From: Nitratifractor sp.
GTDB lineage: Bacteria > Campylobacterota > Campylobacteria > Campylobacterales > Sulfurovaceae
Length of the DNA: 5,204 nucleotides
Reading direction: 5' to 3'
Assembly: GCA_015490055.1 (NCBI GenBank)
Contig: WFYP01000287.1
Location: 1 to 5,204 of the forward strand
This document shows, piece by piece, positions 1 to 5,204 of this stretch. A model generated the notes under the pieces. The model saw nothing but the letters and a program-made list of their open reading frames with translations. It searched no databases and was not told the origin of the DNA. A program made the position numbers and the translations under genes. How positions within the stretch are numbered: position 1 is the first letter of the stretch; each line of letters opens with the position of its first letter.

Positions 1-399
1 GGGCGATATTTGCTTAAAGTAAATAAAGAGTACAGAAAACTATCAGAATTTGGGCAAGGCATAAAAACTTTTATTAATATCATCAGCTCAATTTTACTTT
101 TAAGAGATAACATAATTTTTATAGACGAAATAGAAAACGGCATCCACTACACAAATCTAGATAAACTATGGGAAATAATCCTAACAATTTCAAAAGAGCA
201 AAATGTCCAAGTATTCGCTACAACTCACTCAAAAGAGTGTATAGAGTCTTACGCTAGGGTTACTAAAAAGTTAAAAGATGAAGAGATAAAATTTATAGAA
301 CTTGGAAGAGATAAAGAGAATAAGATTAGAGCTATAGTTAGAGATGCTGAGAGATTTTATAGAGATTTAGAAGTTGGTAATGAGGTTAGGGGATGGTAG
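1..399 (+). CDS. ABC-type/AAA_15-AAA_21-like ATPase, C-terminal part (5' truncated by window edge)
   Basis: The reading frame is open from base 1 and leaves 132 residues before a TAG stop; the true start and the Walker A half lie outside the window, so the TTG at 10-12 is most likely internal. In order, the fragment shows an ABC-like signature (LSEFGQGIK, fragment residues 14-22), a hydrophobic Walker B strand ending in IDEIENG (41-47) with the presumed catalytic Glu43, a D-loop region (GIHYTNL, 48-54), and the switch/H-loop ATTHSKE (73-79) with His76. These are the marks of SMC/OLD-like ATPases of the kind annotated AAA_15 or AAA_21. The protein ends in a charged stretch closing with EVRGW. 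Such ATPases dimerise head to tail around ATP and usually act with an effector nuclease; here the next gene, overlapping by 7 nt, is TOPRIM-like. GC is about 29%, below hisA. The family assignment is secure, the role as sensor or motor of a two-gene module is inference, and completeness cannot be judged. Confidence 0.85.
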   Translation, partial: GRYLLKVNKEYRKLSEFGQGIKTFINIISSILLLRDNIIFIDEIENGIHYTNLDKLWEIILTISKEQNVQVFATTHSKECIESYARVTKKLKDEEIKFIELGRDKENKIRAIVRDAERFYRDLEVGNEVRGW

Positions 400-935
400 A
401 AATTATAGTTGAGGGCACCACAGATGCCGAATTTCTAAAAGATTTTATAGACAGTAATTTTAATATAACTAGAGAGAAGTATGAATTTAAACTATTCAAT
501 GGTAAAGATAATATTTTTAAGCTTAATCATAAATATTATGATGAAATAGAAGAAGAGCTTAAAATTATAGATACTATTATTATTTTTGTTGATGCTGATG
601 ACCCTAATGACCCATCACCAATTAGAGGCTATGAAGAGACAGAAAGTGCTTTAAAAATGCTAATTAAAGATTTAGATTTCAAAATTCCTATAGATTATTA
701 TATTTTCTGTGATGAAAATAAAGAGGGTTATTTAGAATCTTTCTTGCTATCGGTTTTAGATGATACACAAAAAGAGTGTATAGAAAAATTTAAAGAATGT
801 TATGAATATAATACAACAGATAAATGGATTTACAAAGATTTTTACAAACAGAGAAAACACCCTTTTGATTATTCTCATCCCAATTTTAACGAATTAAAAA
901 CAAAACTAAAAAACTTATTTGAAGGAATAGAATAG
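393..935 (+). CDS. DUF3226-type TOPRIM-like protein, putative effector nuclease partner of the upstream ATPase
   Basis: This is a complete 180-aa protein with an ATG start overlapping the ATPase stop by 7 nt; GAGG at 382-385, 7 nt upstream, supports that start and translational coupling. The N-terminus (VEIIVEGTTDAEFL) has the TOPRIM layout: a beta strand, then Glu7-Gly in the turn. A second hydrophobic strand (TIIIFVDADDPND, 61-73) ends in Asp67-x-Asp69, the TOPRIM DxD metal-binding pair. GYLESFLLS (112-120) with Glu115 resembles the G-x-LE-x-LL element I recall for DUF3226 proteins. The C-terminal third is rich in Lys, Tyr and Phe. No signal peptide or membrane segment is visible, so it should be cytosolic. 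TOPRIM folds with this acidic set are found in topoisomerases, primases, OLD nucleases and the PARIS effector AriB (DUF4435), so a Mg-dependent nuclease is plausible but not shown. GC is about 25%, the lowest in the window. The TOPRIM-like fold is likely, the DUF3226 label fairly likely, and an alternative is a DUF4435- or RloB-like relative. Confidence 0.75.
   Translation: MVEIIVEGTTDAEFLKDFIDSNFNITREKYEFKLFNGKDNIFKLNHKYYDEIEEELKIIDTIIIFVDADDPNDPSPIRGYEETESALKMLIKDLDFKIPIDYYIFCDENKEGYLESFLLSVLDDTQKECIEKFKECYEYNTTDKWIYKDFYKQRKHPFDYSHPNFNELKTKLKNLFEGIE
922..926 (+). promoter_or_regulatory. hisA ribosome binding site inside the TOPRIM-like gene
   Basis: AAGGA lies 9 nt before the hisA ATG, within the last codons of the TOPRIM-like gene. 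Because that gene's TAG is immediately followed by the hisA ATG, ribosomes finishing the first gene can restart at hisA. The placement also means the 3' end of the TOPRIM-like gene doubles as the hisA leader. Confidence 0.75.
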
Positions 936-1646
936 ATGACAATACTACCAGCAATAGATTTAAAAGATGGCAAGGCTGTAAGGCTTAGTAAGGGGCTGAT
1001 GGATTCGGCGAAGATTTATAGTGATGAGCCATGGCAAGTGGCTAAGAGGTTTGAAGAGTTAGGGAGTGAGTGGGTTCATTTAGTCGATTTAAATGGTGCA
1101 TTTGCTGGCAAGCCTGAGAATTTAGAGCAGATTAAAAAGATTCGAGAAAATTGCAACTTAAAGTTAGAGCTTGGTGGCGGCATTCGCGATGAAGAGACTA
1201 TAAAGATGTATTTAGATTTAGGAATAGATAGACTGATTTTAGGCTCTATAGCAGTAAAAGATGCTCAGTTTGTTAAAGATATGGCAGCTAAATACCCTAT
1301 TGTTGTAGGAATCGATGCAATAAATGGTATGGTTGCAGTAGAGGGTTGGGCTGAGACTTCCGATATGAAGGCAACAGATTTAGCTCGTGCTTTTGCAGAT
1401 TGTGGCGTAGAGGCGATAATCTGTACAGATGTTGGGCGAGATGGTATGATGACTGGGCTAAATATAGAGTTTACAAAATCTATTCAAGAGGCAAGTGCCT
1501 TAGAAACAATAGCAAGTGGCGGACTTAAAGATATTAACGATATCCACGCACTTATAGAAGCTGGTATAGATGGTACTATTGTTGGTAAAGCATTTTACGA
1601 AGGAACGCTTGATTTAGAAGAAGCGTTTAAGTTAGTTAAGAATTAA
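936..1646 (+). CDS. hisA: HisA, phosphoribosylformimino-5-aminoimidazole carboxamide ribotide (ProFAR) isomerase
   Basis: The cytosolic (beta/alpha)8-barrel enzyme of histidine biosynthesis converts ProFAR to PRFAR by an Amadori rearrangement, supplying the substrate of HisF-HisH (EC 5.3.1.16). At 236 residues it has normal family length. Visible marks are the N-terminal ILPAIDLKDG with catalytic base Asp8, the first-half phosphate motif LGGGIR (79-84), VVGIDA with the general acid Asp127, TDVGRDG (164-170), the second-half phosphate site ASGG (193-196), and the closing GTIVGKAFYEG. The two GG phosphate sites reflect the half-barrel duplication of HisA/HisF. The ATG directly abuts the upstream TAG, with AAGGA 9 nt before it. 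GC is about 40% in the first half, so its composition differs clearly from the two genes before it. In relatives hisH is the usual upstream neighbour; here it must lie beyond the ATPase gene or elsewhere. The TAA stop sits inside a heptamer repeat. HisF is unlikely, because the start and active-site pattern fit HisA. Confidence 0.97.
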   Translation: MTILPAIDLKDGKAVRLSKGLMDSAKIYSDEPWQVAKRFEELGSEWVHLVDLNGAFAGKPENLEQIKKIRENCNLKLELGGGIRDEETIKMYLDLGIDRLILGSIAVKDAQFVKDMAAKYPIVVGIDAINGMVAVEGWAETSDMKATDLARAFADCGVEAIICTDVGRDGMMTGLNIEFTKSIQEASALETIASGGLKDINDIHALIEAGIDGTIVGKAFYEGTLDLEEAFKLVKN

Positions 1647-1662
1647 GAGTTAAGAATTAAGA
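1635..1662 (+). repeat. Four tandem heptamers (RTTAAGA) across the hisA stop codon
   Basis: The sequence reads gttaaga-attaaga-gttaaga-attaaga followed by a partial ATT, i.e. two perfect copies of a 14-nt unit made of two near-identical heptamers. It covers the last three hisA sense codons and the TAA, then continues into the spacer. Because 7 is not a multiple of 3, changes in copy number would alter the reading frame, but the stop lies early in the array, so the HisA end would change little. It may be a replication-slippage product. Confidence 0.85.
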
Positions 1663-1672
1663 ATTTGGCTTA

Positions 1673-1696
1673 TGGTGTGGTATCCTTACTACACTA
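1673..1696 (+). other. Hairpin in the hisA-prmA spacer, no T-tract
   Basis: Bases 1673-1682 pair with 1687-1696 over 10 bp, including two G-T wobbles (1674/1695 and 1679/1690), around the tetraloop TCCT. The stem would form well in RNA. The bases after it (AATAGGAATATC) are not a U-tract, and none follows on the other strand, so it does not look like a classic rho-independent terminator. It could be an RNA processing or stability element in the hisA-prmA transcript, a protein site, or the relic of a small insertion or deletion. Confidence 0.55.
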
Positions 1697-1718
1697 AATA
1701 GGAATATCAAAATATATT

Positions 1719-1723
1719 AAGGA
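1719..1723 (+). promoter_or_regulatory. prmA ribosome binding site supporting a TTG start
   Basis: AAGGA lies 7 nt before the TTG at 1731. No in-frame ATG occurs nearby, the next Met codon being internal at 1803, so this site decides the start and makes the TTG initiation codon credible. Confidence 0.75.
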
Positions 1724-1730
1724 ATACATA

Positions 1731-2531
1731 TTGAACGATAAATATATAGAATTGACAGTAAAAACTAGCCCAGATTTGGTTGAACTTTTAGCCGATTTTA
1801 TTATGAATGCAACTAATGAGGCTGTAGAGATTGGTACAGATACAATAGTTCTTAGAACTAGCGAGAGTACAGAAACAATCGAGCAACAGTTAAAAGAGTT
1901 AGATATTGAGTGCGAAGTAACTAAAGAGGAGAAAGAGAATATCGACTGGATAAAAGCTTATCAAGACTCTGTACAGCCTATTGAAGCTGGAGAGTTTTAT
2001 ATTCATCCGCAGTGGCACGAAGCAAAAGATGGCAAGATAAACATTTTAATAAACCCTGCACTTGCATTTGGTTCTGGGCACCACGCTACTACCTATAGCT
2101 GTTTGCAAGCAATTAGTAAATATGTTAAGGATGGCAATAAGCTATTAGATGTTGGTTGTGGTAGTGGAATTTTAGCACTTGCTGCTACACATAAAGGTGC
2201 AGTTGTAGATTTATGCGACACAGACGAATTGGCAGTAGATAGTTCAAAAGAGAATTTTGCTCTAAATGGCAAAGAGTATAACAAAATTTGGGTTGGCTCT
2301 GCAAACAAAACAGATGAGAAATATGATGTTGTAGTAGCAAATATTATAGCCGATGTGTTAAAAATGATAGCAAATGAGTTAAAATCTAAGCTAAAAAGTG
2401 ATTCTATATTAATAGTTTCAGGAATTTTAGATAAAAAAGAGCATATAGTTACAAAAGCTTTTTCTAATTTAGATATAATTGAGCGAATAAAAAAAGATGA
2501 ATGGGTAACTTTAATTTATAAAGGAAAATAA
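1731..2531 (+). CDS. prmA: PrmA, ribosomal protein L11 methyltransferase
   Basis: PrmA is an S-adenosylmethionine-dependent enzyme that trimethylates lysines and the N-terminus of ribosomal protein L11 in the cytosol; the modification is usually dispensable. The 266-aa protein has the family layout: an N-terminal substrate-recognition domain (about 1-65), a linker (IDWIKAYQDSVQPIEAG, 71-87), and a class I methyltransferase domain. That domain shows PALAFGSGHHATT (109-121), SAM motif I LLDVGCGSG (138-146), the acidic end of the next strand (LCDTDELAVD, 161-170), and the PrmA-type motif VVANIIADVL (201-210). The TTG start is supported by AAGGA 7 nt upstream and by the conserved-looking N-terminus. 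It follows hisA by 84 nt and overlaps ftsH by 1 nt (TAATG), so the two are probably cotranslated. In Campylobacter and Helicobacter, from memory, cheY sits directly upstream of prmA; here it does not. Length and motifs appear intact. Confidence 0.94.
   Translation: MNDKYIELTVKTSPDLVELLADFIMNATNEAVEIGTDTIVLRTSESTETIEQQLKELDIECEVTKEEKENIDWIKAYQDSVQPIEAGEFYIHPQWHEAKDGKINILINPALAFGSGHHATTYSCLQAISKYVKDGNKLLDVGCGSGILALAATHKGAVVDLCDTDELAVDSSKENFALNGKEYNKIWVGSANKTDEKYDVVVANIIADVLKMIANELKSKLKSDSILIVSGILDKKEHIVTKAFSNLDIIERIKKDEWVTLIYKGK
2521..2525 (+). promoter_or_regulatory. ftsH ribosome binding site within the prmA 3' end
   Basis: AAGGA in the last prmA codons lies 5 nt before the ftsH ATG at 2531. 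Together with the TAATG stop-start overlap it fixes the ftsH start and points to coupled translation. Confidence 0.75.
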
Positions 2532-4519
2532 TGGCAGAAAATAACAACGATAACAATAATAACAACAACTTTTTTAAGGATAATCCACTAATTGCATTTG
2601 CAATATTTTCTATTGTAGTAATTGTAATTTTTAAGGTATTTATTGGAAACAATAACTCGCTAGAGAGTTTACAAAACAGTAATAGTGCAATGATTACTCA
2701 GACTAAAAAGGTTAGTTACTCTGATATTAAAAATCTCGTAAAAAGTGATAAAATAAAAGAGTTAAAGATAACTCCAACTGTTATAGAAGCGGTTGGAGGT
2801 GACGGCGGACATACAAGATATATTGCCGAAAATATTCCAGCAAGCGATCCAACATTTATCAAGCTTTTAGATGATCATCATGTAAAATATATTGGTGTAA
2901 TGGGTGGAGGGATAATGGCTGAACTCATTAGTTCTATTCTACCAATACTACTATTCTTTGGAATTTGGATACTGCTAGCTAAAAAGATGAGTAAAGGTGT
3001 AGGTGGTGGAATATTAGGAGTTGGCAAAGCTGGTAAGCTTATAAACTCTGAAAAACCAGATGTTAAATTTGATGATGTAGCCGGTGTAGATGAAGCCAAA
3101 GAGGAAGTTAAAGAGATAGTCGATTTCTTAAAATACCCAGAACGATACATTGAACTTGGTGCAAAAATACCTAAAGGAGTATTGTTAGTAGGACCTCCAG
3201 GTACTGGTAAAACTTTGCTAGCAAAAGCTGTTGCAGGTGAAGCGAGTGTTCCATTTTTCTCTGTAAGTGGTTCTAGTTTTATCGAAATGTTTGTAGGTGT
3301 TGGTGCTAGTCGTGTTCGTGACTTGTTTGAGCAAGCTAAAAAAGAGGCTCCATCGATTATATTTATAGACGAAATAGATGCAATCGGAAAATCAAGAGCA
3401 AGTGGTGGACCAATGGGTGGAAATGATGAGAGAGAGCAGACTCTAAACCAACTATTAGCCGAAATGGATGGTTTTGGAACAGATACACCAGTAATTGTAT
3501 TAGCTGCAACAAACCGCCCAGAGGTGCTAGACCCAGCACTTTTAAGAGCTGGTCGTTTCGACAGACAAGTACTTGTTGATAAACCAGACTTCGAAGGGCG
3601 TTTAGCAATTTTAAAGATACACTCTAAAGATGTAAAACTTTCACCAAAAGTTAATTTAGAAGAGATTGCAAAAGCAACAGCAGGTCTTGCAGGTGCAGAT
3701 TTAGCAAATATTATTAACGAAGCAGCCCTTCTTGCAGGTCGCCATAACAAAAAAGAGATTGAACAGAAAGATTTAATGGAAGCAATCGAGAGAGCATTTG
3801 TTGGATTAGAGAAGAAAAATCGCAAAATTAATGAGTTAGAGAAAAAGATAGTATCTTACCACGAAAGTGGACACGCATTAATGGCAGAGCTTACAAAAGG
3901 TGCTACAAGAGTTACAAAAGTATCTATTATTCCAAGAGGGCTTGGGGCATTAGGATACACTCTTCACCTACCAGACGAAGAGAACCGTTTCTTAAAGCAA
4001 AAGCATGAATTAATGGCAGAAATAGATGTACTTCTTGGTGGTCGTGCAGCTGAAGATATATTTGTAGGCGACATCTCTACAGGTGCGGGTAACGACTTGC
4101 AAAGAGCGACAGATATTTTAAAAGATATGATTACCAAATATGGTATGAGTGATGTTGCAGGATTAATGGTGTTAGAGCAAAATAGCGGTGGTGCATTCTT
4201 AACAGGTGGTCAAACAATTAAAGATTATAGTGAAAAAATGGCTGAAGCTATAGATGAAAAAATTAAAACCACACTAGATAATCGCTATGAGTATGTTAAA
4301 AACACTCTAAAAGATTATAAAGAAGCTATAGAAGCTATGACTGCTGAACTGCTAGATAAAGAGGTTATCGAAGGTAGTAAAGTTAGAGAAATTATTGAAA
4401 AGTTTGAGACAGATAATAATTTAGAATCAAGACTTGCTCATACAGAAAAAGTAGCACAAGAAGAAGCTGACGCAGAAAGAAACAGTAAAGAAAAGAGTGA
4501 CGAAAATAGAGATTCTTAA
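2531..4519 (+). CDS. ftsH: FtsH, ATP-dependent zinc metalloprotease of the inner membrane
   Basis: FtsH is a membrane-anchored hexameric AAA+ protease that extracts and degrades misassembled membrane proteins and selected soluble regulators. The 662-aa protein is complete and slightly longer than the E. coli one (about 644). Order: an Asn-rich cytosolic start (4-13); first membrane segment about 19-38; periplasmic domain about 39-127; second membrane segment about 131-150; AAA domain with Walker A GPPGTGKT (221-228), pore loop FVGVG (254-258), Walker B IIFIDEID (276-283), and the second region of homology AATNRPEVLD...GRFDR (325-345) with arginine fingers Arg342 and Arg345. The M41 protease domain follows, with HESGH (444-448; zinc ligands His444 and His448, catalytic Glu445) and the third ligand Asp522 in STGAGNDLQRAT. 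The tail after about 634 is strongly charged and probably flexible. All catalytic residues are present. It sits between prmA (1-nt overlap) and pssA (1-nt gap), the order recalled for Campylobacterota. No separate promoter is evident. Confidence 0.98.
   Translation: MAENNNDNNNNNNFFKDNPLIAFAIFSIVVIVIFKVFIGNNNSLESLQNSNSAMITQTKKVSYSDIKNLVKSDKIKELKITPTVIEAVGGDGGHTRYIAENIPASDPTFIKLLDDHHVKYIGVMGGGIMAELISSILPILLFFGIWILLAKKMSKGVGGGILGVGKAGKLINSEKPDVKFDDVAGVDEAKEEVKEIVDFLKYPERYIELGAKIPKGVLLVGPPGTGKTLLAKAVAGEASVPFFSVSGSSFIEMFVGVGASRVRDLFEQAKKEAPSIIFIDEIDAIGKSRASGGPMGGNDEREQTLNQLLAEMDGFGTDTPVIVLAATNRPEVLDPALLRAGRFDRQVLVDKPDFEGRLAILKIHSKDVKLSPKVNLEEIAKATAGLAGADLANIINEAALLAGRHNKKEIEQKDLMEAIERAFVGLEKKNRKINELEKKIVSYHESGHALMAELTKGATRVTKVSIIPRGLGALGYTLHLPDEENRFLKQKHELMAEIDVLLGGRAAEDIFVGDISTGAGNDLQRATDILKDMITKYGMSDVAGLMVLEQNSGGAFLTGGQTIKDYSEKMAEAIDEKIKTTLDNRYEYVKNTLKDYKEAIEAMTAELLDKEVIEGSKVREIIEKFETDNNLESRLAHTEKVAQEEADAERNSKEKSDENRDS
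2540..2569 (+). repeat. Asparagine-codon tract in the FtsH N-terminus
   Basis: Ten consecutive codons read three Asn, one Asp, then six Asn, using mixed AAT and AAC. They encode residues 4-13 of FtsH, just before the first membrane segment. The codons are not identical, so this is low-complexity coding sequence and not a perfect microsatellite. Length changes would keep the frame. Confidence 0.8.
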
Positions 4520-4520
4520 T

Positions 4521-5204
4521 ATGAAAAAGAGTGTAAAGTTAAACTATCTATTGCCAAATCTCTTTACCGCATCTTCTATATTTGTTGCCATTGTTAGTAT
4601 TATCCAATCTAGCAAAGGCAACTTTGGGCAAGCTTCTTGGTTTATAATTTTATCGCTAATACTAGATGGCTTAGATGGCAAAATAGCTCGCTTAACAAAA
4701 GGTGAGAGCCAGTTTGGAATAGAGTTTGACTCTTTAGCAGATATTGTAGCATTTGGTGTTGCACCTGCAATGCTAATTTACTTTCAAATAGGTTATGAAT
4801 ACTCTAAATTTGGTATCTTAGTGGCTGCTCTATATGTAGTTTTAGGTGCAGTTAGACTTGCAAGATTTAATATAACAACTGCCAAAAATGACCCTAACAT
4901 ATTTATTGGATTACCAATACCAGCAGCAGCTCTATTTTTAGTATCACTATCTCAAATAGATTTTAAATACAATACAACTTTTTTAGAACCTGCAATATTA
5001 GTTTTAGCTATAATTGTAGGAATTTTAATGGTAAGCAACTTTAGATACTTAGCATTTAAAAAAATAGAGTTAAAAAAAGCAATATCATATAAAATATTAA
5101 TACTTTTAATTCTTGTAGCTTCTCTCTTATACCTATTACCAATAGAGACAATCGCAATATTTTTTATAGTCTATGTAATCTCTGGACCAATTAGAGCTAT
5201 ATAT
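4521..5204 (+). CDS. pssA: PssA, CDP-diacylglycerol-serine O-phosphatidyltransferase (3' end cut by window)
   Basis: This integral membrane enzyme joins CDP-diacylglycerol and serine to give phosphatidylserine, the precursor of phosphatidylethanolamine (EC 2.7.8.8). The frame from ATG 4521 stays open to the last base, giving 228 residues; related enzymes are about 235-260 aa, so only a short tail is probably missing. The CDP-alcohol phosphotransferase signature is complete: Asp49, then Asp52-Gly-x2-Ala-Arg57, eight residues, Gly66, x3, Asp70, x3, Asp74. Further marks of the small, Bacillus-type PssA are VRLARFN (111-117), FIGLPIPAAA (128-137) and VSNFRYLAFK (171-180). Hydrophobic stretches at about 16-29, 40-48, 76-90, 96-113, 131-144, 156-172, 190-206 and 208-222 fit a polytopic protein. 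The gap to ftsH is 1 nt and only a weak AGAGA (4508-4512) precedes the ATG, so translation probably depends on coupling. Phosphatidylglycerophosphate synthase (PgsA) is the main alternative but fits the LARFN and GLPIPAAA motifs less well. Confidence 0.92.
   Translation, partial: MKKSVKLNYLLPNLFTASSIFVAIVSIIQSSKGNFGQASWFIILSLILDGLDGKIARLTKGESQFGIEFDSLADIVAFGVAPAMLIYFQIGYEYSKFGILVAALYVVLGAVRLARFNITTAKNDPNIFIGLPIPAAALFLVSLSQIDFKYNTTFLEPAILVLAIIVGILMVSNFRYLAFKKIELKKAISYKILILLILVASLLYLLPIETIAIFFIVYVISGPIRAIY

Noticed and set aside
10..12. TTG at base 10 as the start of a small ATPase gene
   Set aside because: The frame is open to base 1, no ribosome binding site is visible in the nine bases before it, and the encoded piece lacks the Walker A half required for the family; it is an internal codon of a truncated gene.
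118..134. A 17-nt identity between the ATPase (118-134) and ftsH (3362-3378)
   Set aside because: Both stretches encode the Walker B core FIDEI followed by a further acidic residue, so the match reflects the shared ATPase motif and AT-rich codon choice, not a mobile repeat.
1665..1718. Possible prmA promoter (TTGGCT around 1665-1670 with TACACT at 1690-1695, or TATATT at 1713-1718)
   Set aside because: The first pair has poor boxes and 19-nt spacing and overlaps the hairpin; the second would place transcription start after the ribosome binding site. Neither is convincing.
2093..2652. Two short minus-strand open frames (2093-2308 and 2464-2652) over prmA and the start of ftsH
   Set aside because: They overlap strongly supported + strand genes and show no family motifs; the hydrophobic look of the second comes from the antisense of AT-rich and Asn codons.
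2878..3825. Long open frame on the minus strand opposite ftsH (315 codons)
   Set aside because: It lies wholly inside the conserved AAA domain of ftsH, is Ser/Pro/Ile-rich without recognisable motifs, and has no supporting context; it is a shadow of the ftsH codon pattern.
1..5204. CRISPR array, tRNA/rRNA genes, insertion sequence ends or attachment sites
   Set aside because: No spaced direct repeats, structured RNA gene, transposase or paired inverted ends were seen; coding sequence fills nearly the whole window.

Overview
The window reads as a low-GC (roughly 25-42% depending on the gene) chromosomal segment of a Campylobacterota bacterium (the former Epsilonproteobacteria, such as Sulfurimonas or Sulfurovum relatives). 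The reasons are the tightly packed order prmA-ftsH-pssA, which from memory is conserved in Campylobacter, Helicobacter and Sulfurimonas, the hisA gene in front of it, the AT-rich codon use, and AAGGA-type ribosome binding sites. The genus is not determined. Every gene lies on the + strand.

Layout. Positions 1-399 hold the 3' end of an ABC-type/AAA_15-AAA_21-like ATPase gene that begins outside the window. It overlaps by 7 nt a 180-aa gene (393-935) for a small TOPRIM-like protein of the DUF3226 type. hisA (936-1646) starts on the base after that stop codon. An 84-nt spacer follows, with four heptamer repeats that run across the hisA stop and a 10-bp hairpin that has no T-tract. Next come prmA (1731-2531, TTG start), ftsH (2531-4519, overlapping prmA by 1 nt) and pssA (from 4521, cut by the window end).

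How they work together. hisA, prmA, ftsH and pssA are housekeeping genes: histidine biosynthesis, ribosomal protein L11 methylation, membrane protein quality control and phosphatidylserine synthesis. Their spacing suggests one transcript from at least prmA to pssA, possibly from further upstream. The ATPase/TOPRIM pair is the unusual part. It is clearly more AT-rich than hisA (about 25-29% GC against about 40%), is translationally linked internally, and is joined directly to hisA. An ABC-type ATPase followed by a separate TOPRIM protein has the same gene architecture as PARIS-type anti-phage systems, and its parts resemble those of OLD/Gabija nucleases. This pair is therefore the best candidate for a little-described defence module, here placed inside what looks like a histidine operon. 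Its function is inferred and not shown by the sequence.
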